A stretch of 64,000 bases of DNA. It comes from M55B129 sp034189085. GTDB lineage: Bacteria > Bacillota > Dethiobacteria > DTU022. Both the position numbers and the translations under genes were made by a program. Below are positions 49,216 to 58,424 of the stretch, one piece after another. Each line of letters begins with the position of its first letter. Position 1 is the stretch's first letter. The stretch spans positions 10,626-74,625 of the forward strand of contig JAXHVH010000006.1 of NCBI GenBank assembly GCA_034189085.1, written 5' to 3'. The notes beneath the pieces are model-generated. The model saw nothing but the letters and a program-made list of their open reading frames with translations. It did not search any database and was not told where the DNA came from.

Positions 49216-50766
49216 GTGATTGTTTTGGAGAATAAGCTGAAACAGCTTGAGGAAAGACGCCGCCGGACTATCGCCGGTGGGGGCGAAGAGCGGATAACGA
49301 CCCAGCATGACAAAGGCAAGCTTACAGCAAGAGAAAGATTGAGTAAATTGCTTGATGATCACAGTTTTGTGGAGATCGGTACTTTTGCCCAGACAGGCCT
49401 GGAAGAAGCAAGCAGCCTCGATTTTGCCAATCCGGGGGAAGGTGTGGTTACCGGATATGGAACGGTAAATGGCCGCCGCATATATGTCTATGCCCAGGAT
49501 TTTACTGTTGCCGGAGGTTCTCTGGGGGAAGCGCATGCGGAAAAAATATGCCGCATCCTTGATCTGGCTGCTCAGAATGGAACACCGGTCATCGGGATGA
49601 ATGATTCCGGTGGTGCGCGCATCCAGGAAGGTGTTTATGCCCTTAACGGCTACGGCTCTATCTTTTACCGCAACACCGTCTGTTCCGGGGTTATTCCCCA
49701 GCTTTCTGTGATAATGGGGCCCTGCGCGGGAGGTGCAGTTTATTCGCCTGCTATAACTGATTTTGTATTTATGGTTAGTGGAGTCGGCAACATGTTTATC
49801 ACCGGTCCGCAGGTTATTAAGGCAGTTACCGGTGAAAGCGTTAGTGCCGAAGAACTGGGTGGAGCTACCACTCATAACCAGACCAGCGGCGTTGCGCACT
49901 TTTTTGCCGAAAATGAAGAAGAATGTTTTACTCAAATAAGGTCACTTTTAAGCTACATACCTTCGAACAACGTCGATGATCCTCCCACGGCGGAACCATG
50001 TCAGCCGGAGCTAAAACAGGAAGAATTGCTTGACATTGTGCCGGAGAATCCCAATCGTTCATATGATGTCCGGGATGTAATTCTACGGATTTTCGACGGT
50101 AGTCAGATACTGGAAGTGCACCGGGATTATGCCAAAAATGCCATAGTCGGTTTTGCCCGCTTAAATGGTCGCTCGGTGGGCATAATAGCCAACCAGCCCC
50201 AGGTTAAGGCCGGTTGCCTCGATGTTAATTGTTCCGATAAGATTGCCCGCTTTGTCCGTTTTTGTGACAGTTTCAATATCCCCCTGGTTACCTTTGTTGA
50301 TGTTCCCGGTTATCTGCCTGGGGTCGAGCAGGAATGGGGAGGGATCATCCGCCACGGGGCCAAGGTCCTTTATGCTTATTCTGAGGCGACTGTACCCCAG
50401 CTTTCGGTTATTCTGCGTAAAGCATACGGCGGTGCCTATATTGCCATGGATTCTCGTTCCCTCGGTGCTGATCTATGCCTGGCCTGGCCGACTGCTGAAA
50501 TTGCGGTCATGGGACCTGAGGGAGCAGTCAATGTAATTCACCGCCGTGAAATTGAACAGGCAGACAATACTGAGGAGAAAAGACAGGAGCTGGTCAACAG
50601 CTACCGGGAGCGCTATGCCACTCCTTATATAGCCGCCGCCAGGGGCTGGATTGATGAGGTTATCGATCCGCGCGATACCCGTACTTACCTGATCCGGGGA
50701 CTGGAAATGGTGGAAAATAAGAGGGAGCAAAGATTGATGCGCAAACACGGCAACATACCGCTCTAA
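49216..50766 (+). CDS. Biotin-dependent carboxyltransferase (propionyl-/methylmalonyl-CoA type)
   Basis: The roughly 516-residue protein is the carboxyltransferase subunit of propionyl-CoA carboxylase or sodium-pumping methylmalonyl-CoA decarboxylase (MmdA). It shows KLTARERLSKLLDDHSFVEIG, FTVAGGSLGEAHAEKICRI, MNDSGGARIQEGV, IMGPCAGGAVYSPAITDF and FVDVPGYLPGVEQE. GTG 49216 is preferred; 49213 and TTG 49225 are near alternatives. No biotin carrier, biotin carboxylase or Na+-pump subunits follow, so those must lie elsewhere, and the direction of the reaction cannot be told. Confidence 0.88.
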   Translation: MIVLENKLKQLEERRRRTIAGGGEERITTQHDKGKLTARERLSKLLDDHSFVEIGTFAQTGLEEASSLDFANPGEGVVTGYGTVNGRRIYVYAQDFTVAGGSLGEAHAEKICRILDLAAQNGTPVIGMNDSGGARIQEGVYALNGYGSIFYRNTVCSGVIPQLSVIMGPCAGGAVYSPAITDFVFMVSGVGNMFITGPQVIKAVTGESVSAEELGGATTHNQTSGVAHFFAENEEECFTQIRSLLSYIPSNNVDDPPTAEPCQPELKQEELLDIVPENPNRSYDVRDVILRIFDGSQILEVHRDYAKNAIVGFARLNGRSVGIIANQPQVKAGCLDVNCSDKIARFVRFCDSFNIPLVTFVDVPGYLPGVEQEWGGIIRHGAKVLYAYSEATVPQLSVILRKAYGGAYIAMDSRSLGADLCLAWPTAEIAVMGPEGAVNVIHRREIEQADNTEEKRQELVNSYRERYATPYIAAARGWIDEVIDPRDTRTYLIRGLEMVENKREQRLMRKHGNIPL

Positions 50767-50785
50767 AAAATAAAATAAAAAAGCC

Positions 50786-50814
50786 TTGACATAAAAAAAG
50801 ACATGTAATAAAAT
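50786..50814 (+). promoter_or_regulatory. Promoter of the arginine operon
   Basis: TTGACA (50786-50791), exactly 17 bases, TAAAAT (50809-50814). Transcription from about 50821 enters the T-box leader. Confidence 0.88.
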
Positions 50815-50820
50815 CTTAAA

Positions 50821-51094
50821 CAATATTATAAAGCCCTTGACGGGGAGAGTAGCCGTTGTGCAGAGGTATTAGCGAGCCGGAGTTGGTGAAAGTCCGGACC
50901 GAAAGCAGACGGTGAAGCGCACCCCCGAGGCGGCGGTTGAAGCCGGCGATGCGCCGGTGAGTAGGCTGGCCCGGTTTTATACCGTTATCAAGGCCGTTTT
51001 CCGTGAAAACGGTTGAGAGGATCGGCTAATTGGCCGATCAATAAAGGTGGTACCGCGAGCCTCTCGTCCTTTAAAGGGCGAGAGGCTTTTTTTT
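50821..51094 (+). promoter_or_regulatory. T-box riboswitch leader of argCJBDGH
   Basis: The leader has the Stem I base CTTGACGG (50836-50843) with CCGTTATCAAG (50982-50992), and a GAGAGTA (AGTA-box) segment at 50845-50851. The T-box sequence AAAGGTGGTACCGCG lies at 51043-51057. An intrinsic terminator (GCCTCTCG/CGAGAGGC with T8) spans 51059-51094. It senses uncharged tRNA and blocks termination. The downstream genes suggest tRNA-Arg; a CGG at 50972-50974 on the 3' side of the specifier region is a candidate specifier, but I cannot fix the loop by eye. Confidence 0.9.
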
Positions 51095-51110
51095 GGGGGA
51101 GGTATGGTTA

Positions 51111-52145
51111 ATGATTAAAGCAGCTGTCCTGGGAGCAACGGGTTATACGGGTATGGAACTGGTACGACTGCTGTATGGCCATCCGGAAACGGAAATAGTT
51201 TTTCTCAGTTCGGAATCACATGCTGGTCAGAAACTGAGCGCTGTTCACGCTCAATTTTACAGCCAGATCGACCAGAGCTTACAGCACATGGATGCTGGCA
51301 GTATACCTGCCGATACCGATATTATTTTTTGTGCCCTTCCACACGGCCAATCGGCACCGGTTGTTCCCGATTTGCTGGAGAGGGGTTTTCGCGTTATTGA
51401 TTTAAGTGCTGATTTTCGCTTGAAAAACGCTGCCTTGTACCCGCTGTGGTATAAGAGAGAACACCCCTGCAGTGAAAAATTGGAGGATTCGGTATATGGT
51501 TTACCGGAGATATACAGTTCAGAAATCCGGAATGCCAAATTGCTGGCCAATCCTGGCTGTTTTCCCACAGGAGTCCTTCTTGCTCTTGCTCCGCTGCTTG
51601 AAGAAAAGGTTGTTGAAACAGACGGTATTGTAATCGATGCCAAAACGGGCGTTTCCGGGGCAGGGCGTTCTCCGAAACAGGCTTTCCATTTCCCTGAATG
51701 CAGCGACAATTTCAAAGCCTACCGGGTTGCCGCACATCAGCACACCCCTGAAATTGAACAGGAGCTGGGACGTTTTTCCGGCAGCACACTGAGGGTTACA
51801 TTTGTCCCTCATCTTGTGCCCATGATCAGGGGCATCCTGAGCACCATTTATGCTTATCCAGCCGGTAAGTGGAATGAAAACGAGTTGACCGATCTGTACA
51901 AAAACATTTACGGCAATTCCTACTTTGTCCGCTTTTTTGAGCGGCCTGATTTGCCGGAAACGCGGTTTGTCCGCGGCAGCAACTTTTGTGATCTGGCCTG
52001 CAGGTTTGACAACCGGACAGGCAGGCTGATTATACTGGCGGCGATCGATAACCTGGTCAAGGGTGCATCAGGGCAGGCTGTCCAAAATATGAATATCATG
52101 TTCGGTCTCCCGGAGGAAACCGGCCTGGACCAGGTGCCGTTTTAA
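51111..52145 (+). CDS. argC: N-acetyl-gamma-glutamyl-phosphate reductase
   Basis: ArgC reduces N-acetylglutamyl-phosphate to the semialdehyde. The 344-residue protein has IKAAVLGATGYTGMELVRLL, the catalytic cysteine in LLANPGCFPTGVLLALAPLLE (about residue 147), and the conserved His in VAAHQHTPEIEQEL. GGGGGAGG precedes ATG 51111, just after the T-box terminator; an ATG at 51104 runs into a stop within four codons. First structural gene of the operon. Confidence 0.93.
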   Translation: MIKAAVLGATGYTGMELVRLLYGHPETEIVFLSSESHAGQKLSAVHAQFYSQIDQSLQHMDAGSIPADTDIIFCALPHGQSAPVVPDLLERGFRVIDLSADFRLKNAALYPLWYKREHPCSEKLEDSVYGLPEIYSSEIRNAKLLANPGCFPTGVLLALAPLLEEKVVETDGIVIDAKTGVSGAGRSPKQAFHFPECSDNFKAYRVAAHQHTPEIEQELGRFSGSTLRVTFVPHLVPMIRGILSTIYAYPAGKWNENELTDLYKNIYGNSYFVRFFERPDLPETRFVRGSNFCDLACRFDNRTGRLIILAAIDNLVKGASGQAVQNMNIMFGLPEETGLDQVPF

Positions 52146-52233
52146 AAGACGGGCTGATGGTCGGCACTGCAAAACATTCACAGTTAGGACATAATCTCAG
52201 AGGCGATCATTTGCACAAGGGGGATTATCTGCA

Positions 52234-53454
52234 TTGAACAAGGAAAAGAACTGGATGAAAATAGAAAATAGGAATTTAACCGTAGCTGCTGGTTTCCAGG
52301 TGGCAGGATTGCACTGCGGCCTGAAAAAAGAAAAGAAAGATCTGGCTTTAATATATAGCGAAATCAATACGGCAGCGGCAGGTGTTTTTACCCGCAACCT
52401 GGTTCAGGCAGCGCCCGTAAATTTATGTCGGGCGCACCTTGAAAACCCAATCAGGGCGATAGTGATCAACAGCGGCAATGCCAATGCCTGCACCGGGGAA
52501 AGTGGAGAAAAAGATGCTGAAGAAATGGCTGCTGCTGCTGCAGAAGCTTTTCATATCGATGCCCGCCAGGTTCTTGTTTGTTCAACCGGGGTCATCGGAG
52601 TGCCTTTACCCATAAATACTGTAAAAGAGGGGATCAAAGCTGCTGCAATTGAATTGGGCAGTGGTCCTCAGTTTGATACTGACGTTGCCGAAGCAATCTT
52701 AACTACCGATACCAGCATAAAACAAAGCGCCTGTCGCTGTACTGTCCCGGGAGCGGAGTTTCATCTTGCAGGCATCGCCAAGGGATCAGGCATGATCTGT
52801 CCAAACATGGCTACAATGCTTGCTTTTTTGGTAACCGATGCGAAAATTGAAAGGCAGCTTCTTCAGGATCTTTTTAATGAGGCGACAGACGATTCTTTTA
52901 ACCTGATCACCGTTGACGGGGAAACTTCGACCAATGATACGGCCCTTATTCTGGCCAACGGTGCTTCCGGTGTTGAAATAGGAATAGAGGGTGAACTGCT
53001 CCATACTTTTAAAGAAATGCTCAATCATGTTTGCAGTGAACTGGCCCTGCAAATTGTCGAAGACGGTGAAGGGCTGACCAAGCTAATCACCCTTACCGTA
53101 ACCGGTGCTCCTGAAAAAATCGGAGCCAGGATGATGGCCCGGACTGTTCTCAATTCTCCCCTTGTTAAAACCGCTTTCTACGGAGAGGATGCCAACTGGG
53201 GCCGCATTATCGCTGCTCTTGGTTATGCGGGGGTTGATTTTGACCCTGGCCGGGTGGATATCTTTATCGGGCCGTATCAGGTTGCGTCCGACGGCTGTGC
53301 CGTATTCTTCGATGAAGCAAAGATGAAAGAAGTGCTGGGCGAGCGATATATTTCGGTCTTGATTGATCTAAAAAGCGGCCCGGAGGAAGTAACAGCCCGG
53401 GGGACCGATTTAAGCCACGAGTATGTGGATATCAACAGCAGTTACCGCTCCTGA
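52234..53454 (+). CDS. argJ: Glutamate N-acetyltransferase/ornithine acetyltransferase
   Basis: ArgJ recycles the acetyl group between N-acetylornithine and glutamate. The roughly 400-residue proenzyme has INSGNANACTGESGEKDA and the autoproteolysis site KGSGMICPNMATMLAFLVTDA, with the nucleophile Thr after Ala-Thr-Met, and GEDANWGRIIAALGYAG. TTG 52234 is given; ATG 52255 is also reasonable. It supports a cyclic arginine pathway in which ArgA may be dispensable. Confidence 0.9.
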   Translation: MNKEKNWMKIENRNLTVAAGFQVAGLHCGLKKEKKDLALIYSEINTAAAGVFTRNLVQAAPVNLCRAHLENPIRAIVINSGNANACTGESGEKDAEEMAAAAAEAFHIDARQVLVCSTGVIGVPLPINTVKEGIKAAAIELGSGPQFDTDVAEAILTTDTSIKQSACRCTVPGAEFHLAGIAKGSGMICPNMATMLAFLVTDAKIERQLLQDLFNEATDDSFNLITVDGETSTNDTALILANGASGVEIGIEGELLHTFKEMLNHVCSELALQIVEDGEGLTKLITLTVTGAPEKIGARMMARTVLNSPLVKTAFYGEDANWGRIIAALGYAGVDFDPGRVDIFIGPYQVASDGCAVFFDEAKMKEVLGERYISVLIDLKSGPEEVTARGTDLSHEYVDINSSYRS

Positions 53455-53483
53455 ATGAAGTGGATGGAAAGCGGGTGAATGAA

Positions 53484-54386
53484 ATGAACCAGGAAGCAAT
53501 GCGTAGTATCCCCAAGGCGGAAGTGCTGGTTGAAGCTCTTCCTTACATGCGGGCTTTTTCCGGTAAATATTTCGTCATCAAATACGGTGGACAGGCAATG
53601 GTCAGCAGTAAACTGATGGAATCGGTAGTCCTCGATCTGATTTTGTTAAAGTACATTGGAGTTAAACCTGTTCTGGTGCATGGCGGGGGAAAAGAAGTCA
53701 ACCTTGTAATGGAAAAACTTGGTAAAAAGCCGAACTTTGTAAACGGACTGCGGGTAACCGATGATGAAACGATGGAAATAGTAGAGATGGTCCTCATGGG
53801 CAAGGTAAACCAGCACATTGTCAGCCTCATTAACCGTCACGGTGGAACGGCAGTCGGTTTGAGCGGACGCGATGCAGGTATTCTGCAGGCCAGGCGCAAA
53901 GAAGGCCCGATTATTGAAAATGATGAAGGCTCGGAGACAATTGACCTTGGACGTGTCGGTGAGATAATCCAGGTCAATCCATCCCTGATACATACTGTCA
54001 GCGACAGCGGTTATATTCCAGTGCTTTCTTCAATTGGCTCCGGTTTGAACGGAGAAAGCCTGAATATAAATGCAGACCATGTGGCCGGCGAGCTTGCTGT
54101 TTCGTTGAAGGCGGAGAAGCTGATCGTCCTTACCGATGTGGACGGGGTGTACAGGGAAAACGAAGAGGGAGGACGGGAATTTATCTCTTCAATAACCAGG
54201 AAAGAAATCAGGAATATGATCTCGGATGGTCAGATAAACGGTGGGATGATTCCCAAGGTTGAATCGTGCCTTATGGCCCTGGACGGCGGTGTGCGGCGAA
54301 CACATATTATAGACGGCCGGATAGAGCATTCTCTGATCCTGGAAATATTTACTGATGCTGGTATTGGAACAATGGTCACCAGGTAA
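53484..54386 (+). CDS. argB: Acetylglutamate kinase
   Basis: ArgB phosphorylates N-acetylglutamate. The roughly 300-residue protein has AEVLVEALPYMRAFSGKYFVIKYGGQAM, KPVLVHGGGKEVN, GLSGRDAG, NINADHVAGELA and GGMIPKVESCLMAL. The N-terminal helix before the core is of the type linked to hexamers feedback-inhibited by arginine. Possible starts are GTG 53460, GTG 53475 and ATG 53484; the last is chosen for GGGTGA 5 bases upstream. Confidence 0.92.
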   Translation: MNQEAMRSIPKAEVLVEALPYMRAFSGKYFVIKYGGQAMVSSKLMESVVLDLILLKYIGVKPVLVHGGGKEVNLVMEKLGKKPNFVNGLRVTDDETMEIVEMVLMGKVNQHIVSLINRHGGTAVGLSGRDAGILQARRKEGPIIENDEGSETIDLGRVGEIIQVNPSLIHTVSDSGYIPVLSSIGSGLNGESLNINADHVAGELAVSLKAEKLIVLTDVDGVYRENEEGGREFISSITRKEIRNMISDGQINGGMIPKVESCLMALDGGVRRTHIIDGRIEHSLILEIFTDAGIGTMVTR

Positions 54387-54410
54387 TAGATAAAGAAAGG
54401 GGAAAAGCAG

Positions 54411-55613
54411 ATGAGTAGAACCGAACAGCTGGAAGCGAAATATATAATCAATACTTATAATCGTAAACCTGGTTTGACGCCCTGCCTGGTCAGGGGAGAA
54501 GGAGTGTACGTTTGGGATGAAGGGGGTAAAAAATATCTTGATTTTTTGGGCGGCCTGGCAGTTAATGTTATCGGGCACTGCCATCCACAGGTGGTGGAAG
54601 CAATTTGCAAGCAGGCCGGAATTTTAAGCCATGTTTCGAACATATATTACTCAGTTCCCCAGGTTAAACTGGCCGAGCAGTTGATTAAAAATACCATGCC
54701 CGGTGGTAAAGTTTTTTTTGCCAACAGCGGAACTGAAGCGATTGAAGCGGCTATCAAGTTGTCCAGGCGGTATAGACCGGGCCGTTTTAAGATCGTATCG
54801 GCAGAACGTTCTTTCCACGGAAGGACTCTTGCGGCGCTGACTGCTACCGGCCAGCTGAAATATCGCCAACATTTTAATCCCCTCCCGGAGGGATTCTCTT
54901 ATGCTACTTATAATGATCTTGAATCTTTTGCAGCCCTGATTGATGATCAAACTGCGGCAATTATGATCGAACCGGTCCAGGGTGAAGGGGGTATCTATGT
55001 TGCCGAAGAAAATTTTATCAGGGGGCTGCGCGAACTCTGTGACCGTGAGGGTATCCTTCTAATTTATGATGAGATTCAGAGCGGCATAGGCCGGACCGGT
55101 AAACTATGGGCTCATCAAAACTGGGGTGTCCGTCCGGATCTGATGGCGATAGCAAAGGGACTGGGAGGAGGTTTGCCCATCGGGGCCCTGGTTGCAGCGG
55201 AAGATTATACTTCAGTGTTTGAACCAGGTGACCATGCTTCCACTTTCGGCGGAAATCCCGTGGTTTGCAGCGCGGCTATGGCTGTCCTGAAAATTATCCT
55301 GGCAGAAGGATTCCTGGACGAGGTGCGGGAGAAAGGGATCTTTATTAAGAAAGGCCTGGAAAAATTGATTTTATCTTATCCGGATCTCGTTTCTGAATAC
55401 CGCGGCCTTGGACTAATGTGCGCTCTTGAACTTAAAAAACCGATAGCCCGTCAAATATTTGAAAAGTGCACTGCTGCCGGGCTTTTGATCAATGCGGTCG
55501 GGGATACCACCCTGCGCCTGCTGCCGCCGTTGATTATCAGCATGGACGAGATGCAGGATGGAATAGATATAATCGACAATACGCTCAAAGAAATTTTAAG
55601 TGGTGATCATTAA
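54411..55613 (+). CDS. argD: Acetylornithine aminotransferase
   Basis: A 400-residue PLP class III aminotransferase. It has NTYNRKPGLTPCLVRGEG, the glycine-rich FFANSGTEAIEAAIKLSRRY, FHGRTLAALTATGQ, the aspartate in LLIYDEIQSGIGRTGKLWAHQ and the PLP lysine in MAIAKGLGGGLPIGAL (about residue 249), with FGGNPVVCSAA. It starts 24 bases after argB. It transfers an amino group from glutamate to N-acetylglutamate semialdehyde. Confidence 0.93.
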   Translation: MSRTEQLEAKYIINTYNRKPGLTPCLVRGEGVYVWDEGGKKYLDFLGGLAVNVIGHCHPQVVEAICKQAGILSHVSNIYYSVPQVKLAEQLIKNTMPGGKVFFANSGTEAIEAAIKLSRRYRPGRFKIVSAERSFHGRTLAALTATGQLKYRQHFNPLPEGFSYATYNDLESFAALIDDQTAAIMIEPVQGEGGIYVAEENFIRGLRELCDREGILLIYDEIQSGIGRTGKLWAHQNWGVRPDLMAIAKGLGGGLPIGALVAAEDYTSVFEPGDHASTFGGNPVVCSAAMAVLKIILAEGFLDEVREKGIFIKKGLEKLILSYPDLVSEYRGLGLMCALELKKPIARQIFEKCTAAGLLINAVGDTTLRLLPPLIISMDEMQDGIDIIDNTLKEILSGDH

Positions 55614-55634
55614 CAAGCATAGGAGGAGATATTT

Positions 55635-56870
55635 ATGATCAGAGAAAAAGTAGTACTGGCTTATTCGGGCGGACTTGACACATCAGTTATTGTCAAATGG
55701 CTCCAGGAAAAATACGGATATGACATTGTCACCCTGACTGCCAATGTTGGACAGGGTGATGGAGAACTGACAGGTCTCAAAGAAAAGGCCATCAAAACAG
55801 GAGCATCCGAAGCTTTCGTGGAAGATCTGAGAGAAGAGCTGGTCAGGGACTACATTTTCCCAATGGTCCGGTCGGGAGCGGTTTATGAAGGTAAATACCT
55901 GCTTGGCACAGCCATTGCCCGACCCCTGATTGGCAAAAAGCTGGTCGAGATTGCCGGAAAGGTTGGGGCAACGGCTATTGCTCATGGAGCAACCGGTAAA
56001 GGGAATGACCAGGTGCGTTTTGAATTTGCCATCAAAGCCCTCAATCCTTACATGAAGATAATTGCTCCCTGGCGAGAGTGGGATCTGCGGTCTCGCACCG
56101 ACTGTATGAAATACGCTTCGAAACACGGCATTCCAGTTTCGGCTACTGTTGAAGAACCCTACAGTATCGATCGCAACATCTGGCATATCAGTTTCGAAGG
56201 AGGAATCCTTGAAGATCCGGCTGTTGAACCGGACAAAGATATGTTCAGACTGACCTGTGATCCCATGGATGCCCCGGATGTACCGGAGGAAGTGTCTATC
56301 GGTTTTGAGCAGGGTATCCCTATCAGCGTTAACGGAGTTAAACTGGCACCGGTGGAACTGGTTGATAAATTGAATCAAATTGCCGGTAGAAATGGCGTGG
56401 GGAGAATCGATATAGTTGAAAACCGTCTCCTGGGCATGAAGTCGCGCGGCATATATGAAACCCCCGGAGGAACGGTCATTGCCTATGCTCACCGTGAACT
56501 GGAACAATATACCATGGATCGGGAAACATATCATTTTAAAGAGAACATGGCTCTGAAATATGCGGAAATGGTATATTACGGTCTCTGGTTTACACCCCTG
56601 CGTGAGGCGCTTGATGGTTTTATCAGCAAGACCCAGGAGCCGGTAAATGGGACTATAACCCTGAGGCTCTACAAGGGCAATGTCTGCGTTGTTGGGAGAG
56701 AGTCAGAAAACACTCTTTATCATCACGGCATGGTCACTTTTGAGGCCGACGACCTCTTTGAACAGAAAGATGCCCAGGGTTTCATCAATCTTTACGGTCT
56801 GCCCTTGAAGATCAAAGGCATCATGGATCGGAAAGGGAAAAAAGAACTTCAGGGGGTGCGAAGAAACTGA
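55635..56870 (+). CDS. argG: Argininosuccinate synthase
   Basis: The 411-residue enzyme joins citrulline and aspartate with ATP. It has VVLAYSGGLDTSVIVKWL (PP-loop, residues 6-23), AHGATGKGNDQVRFE, IAPWREWDL, YSIDRNIWHISFEGGILEDP and GIYETPGGTVI. AGGAGGAGAT precedes ATG 55635. The C-terminal codons contain the ribosome site for argH and the stop overlaps the inferred argH start. Confidence 0.95.
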   Translation: MIREKVVLAYSGGLDTSVIVKWLQEKYGYDIVTLTANVGQGDGELTGLKEKAIKTGASEAFVEDLREELVRDYIFPMVRSGAVYEGKYLLGTAIARPLIGKKLVEIAGKVGATAIAHGATGKGNDQVRFEFAIKALNPYMKIIAPWREWDLRSRTDCMKYASKHGIPVSATVEEPYSIDRNIWHISFEGGILEDPAVEPDKDMFRLTCDPMDAPDVPEEVSIGFEQGIPISVNGVKLAPVELVDKLNQIAGRNGVGRIDIVENRLLGMKSRGIYETPGGTVIAYAHRELEQYTMDRETYHFKENMALKYAEMVYYGLWFTPLREALDGFISKTQEPVNGTITLRLYKGNVCVVGRESENTLYHHGMVTFEADDLFEQKDAQGFINLYGLPLKIKGIMDRKGKKELQGVRRN

Positions 56871-58255
56871 AAAAACCATGGCAGGGGCGTTTTCAAAAAG
56901 AAATGGATCCGACGGTCCTTGATTTCACCGCTTCATTGTCTTTTGACCGTCGCCTCGGTCTTTATGATTTAAAGGGCAGTCTCGCTCACCTGAGCATGCT
57001 TGCCTCCCGTTCTATAATTGGAGCCGATGAAGAAGCCCTTTTACGCGGGGGTCTGGAAGAGATTGCTGAAGAGATAGCCGCCGGTTCTTTTCCCTATGAT
57101 CTTTCTTTTGAAGATATCCATATGAATATTGAAAAGCGGCTTACAGAAAAGGTGGGTCCTGCCGGTGGCCGTCTGCATACCGCTCGCAGCCGTAACGACC
57201 AGGTAGCTCTCGATATGCACCTTTATCTCAGGGATGAATGCAGGAGCATCGATGAAGGGTTGCACCGCCTGCAGAAGGTTATCATCGGGCTGGCTGAAAG
57301 AAATGAGGATATTTTGATACCCGGCTATACCCACCTCCAGCGTGCTCAGCCGGTTTTACTGGCCCATCACCTGCTTGCTTATTTCTGGATGCTTGAACGG
57401 GATCGACAGAGGCTGGCTGGAGTTTTAGAACGGACCGACCTGATGCCTCTTGGAGCTGGAGCGCTGGCGGGAACAGGTTTTGATATAGACCGGGAGCAGG
57501 TGGCTGATTATCTTGGGTTCAGCCGCCTGTACGAAAACAGTATCGATGCGGTCAGTGATCGTGATTACCTGGTTGAATTTTTAGCCTTTGCCGCGATTGC
57601 TGTGATGCACCTCAGCCGTCTGTGTGAAGAGATCATCATCTGGTCCACCGCTGAATTTGGTTTTATTGAACTGGATGACGCTTATACAAGCGGCAGCAGC
57701 ATGATGCCTCAGAAAAAGAATCCGGATGTGGCTGAACTGATCCGGGGGAAAACCGGGCGAATTTACGGCAGTCTCATGGGTTTGCTAACCGTTTTAAAGG
57801 GACTGCCCCTGGCCTACAACAAGGATCTGCAGGAAGACAAGGAAGGCTTCTTTGATACTGTTGATACCCTTAAGAGCCTGCTGCCGCCCCTCAGCGGAAT
57901 GCTGGAAACAATGGTCTTTTGCCGGGAGAGGCTTGCAGAAGCAGTGGACGACGATTACCTTTGTGCTACCGACCTGGCCGATTACCTGGTGCGACGGGGT
58001 ACCACATTTCGGGAAGCTCATCACACTGTGGGGCAGTTAATTGCTTTCTGCCGCCGAGAAAATAATCGTTTAAAAGAACTGACGCCCGAACAAAGAGCCC
58101 GTTTTCATCCTGCCCTGGCTGAAAATATTGAAGCGCTCCTTGATCCGGTCAAGGTGGTGGAAGCTCGTCTCAGCCGGGGTGGCACGGCACCGGCGGCCGT
58201 AGTGGAACAACTGCACAAAGCTCGCGCCGCCCTGTCCGCGCACAGAACTGAATAG
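56867..58255 (+). CDS. argH: Argininosuccinate lyase (inferred CTG start)
   Basis: The enzyme splits argininosuccinate to arginine and fumarate. It has GPAGGRLHTARSRNDQVALDMHLYL, HLQRAQPV, the catalytic loop TSGSSMMPQKKNPDVAELIRGKTGR and the C-terminal DLADYLVRRGTTFREAHHTVGQL. The first ATG (56903) would remove the conserved N-terminal WGGRF-like segment. That segment, KPWQGRFQKEMDP, is encoded in frame from CTG 56867, 8 bases after AGGGGGTG and overlapping the argG stop (CTGA). No ATG/GTG/TTG exists in this stretch. The inferred length is 462 residues. argF is not in the operon. Confidence 0.85.
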   Translation: MKKPWQGRFQKEMDPTVLDFTASLSFDRRLGLYDLKGSLAHLSMLASRSIIGADEEALLRGGLEEIAEEIAAGSFPYDLSFEDIHMNIEKRLTEKVGPAGGRLHTARSRNDQVALDMHLYLRDECRSIDEGLHRLQKVIIGLAERNEDILIPGYTHLQRAQPVLLAHHLLAYFWMLERDRQRLAGVLERTDLMPLGAGALAGTGFDIDREQVADYLGFSRLYENSIDAVSDRDYLVEFLAFAAIAVMHLSRLCEEIIIWSTAEFGFIELDDAYTSGSSMMPQKKNPDVAELIRGKTGRIYGSLMGLLTVLKGLPLAYNKDLQEDKEGFFDTVDTLKSLLPPLSGMLETMVFCRERLAEAVDDDYLCATDLADYLVRRGTTFREAHHTVGQLIAFCRRENNRLKELTPEQRARFHPALAENIEALLDPVKVVEARLSRGGTAPAAVVEQLHKARAALSAHRTE

Positions 58256-58391
58256 GGCAGATCAGCTGAAATGCCGTGCGACCCGGGATAACGCGATCAT
58301 TGAGAACGCCCGGTTTCCGGGAAAGTTTGAAACGGCCTCAGGGATAACCATCAGGAAAAGCTGGTGGCGGCTTTATACGGTTAATTAACAG

Positions 58392-58424
58392 GCGGAACCT
58401 TGTCCAGGCTCCGCTTATATGATT
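58392..58424 (+). terminator. Terminator-like hairpin after argH, group II intron target site
   Basis: GCGGA-A-CCT (58392-58400) pairs with AGG-C-TCCGC (58406-58414), followed by TTATATGATT. It is the first convincing terminator-like hairpin after argH. The intron remnant starts immediately after it, which is the known insertion preference of class IIC introns. Confidence 0.65.
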
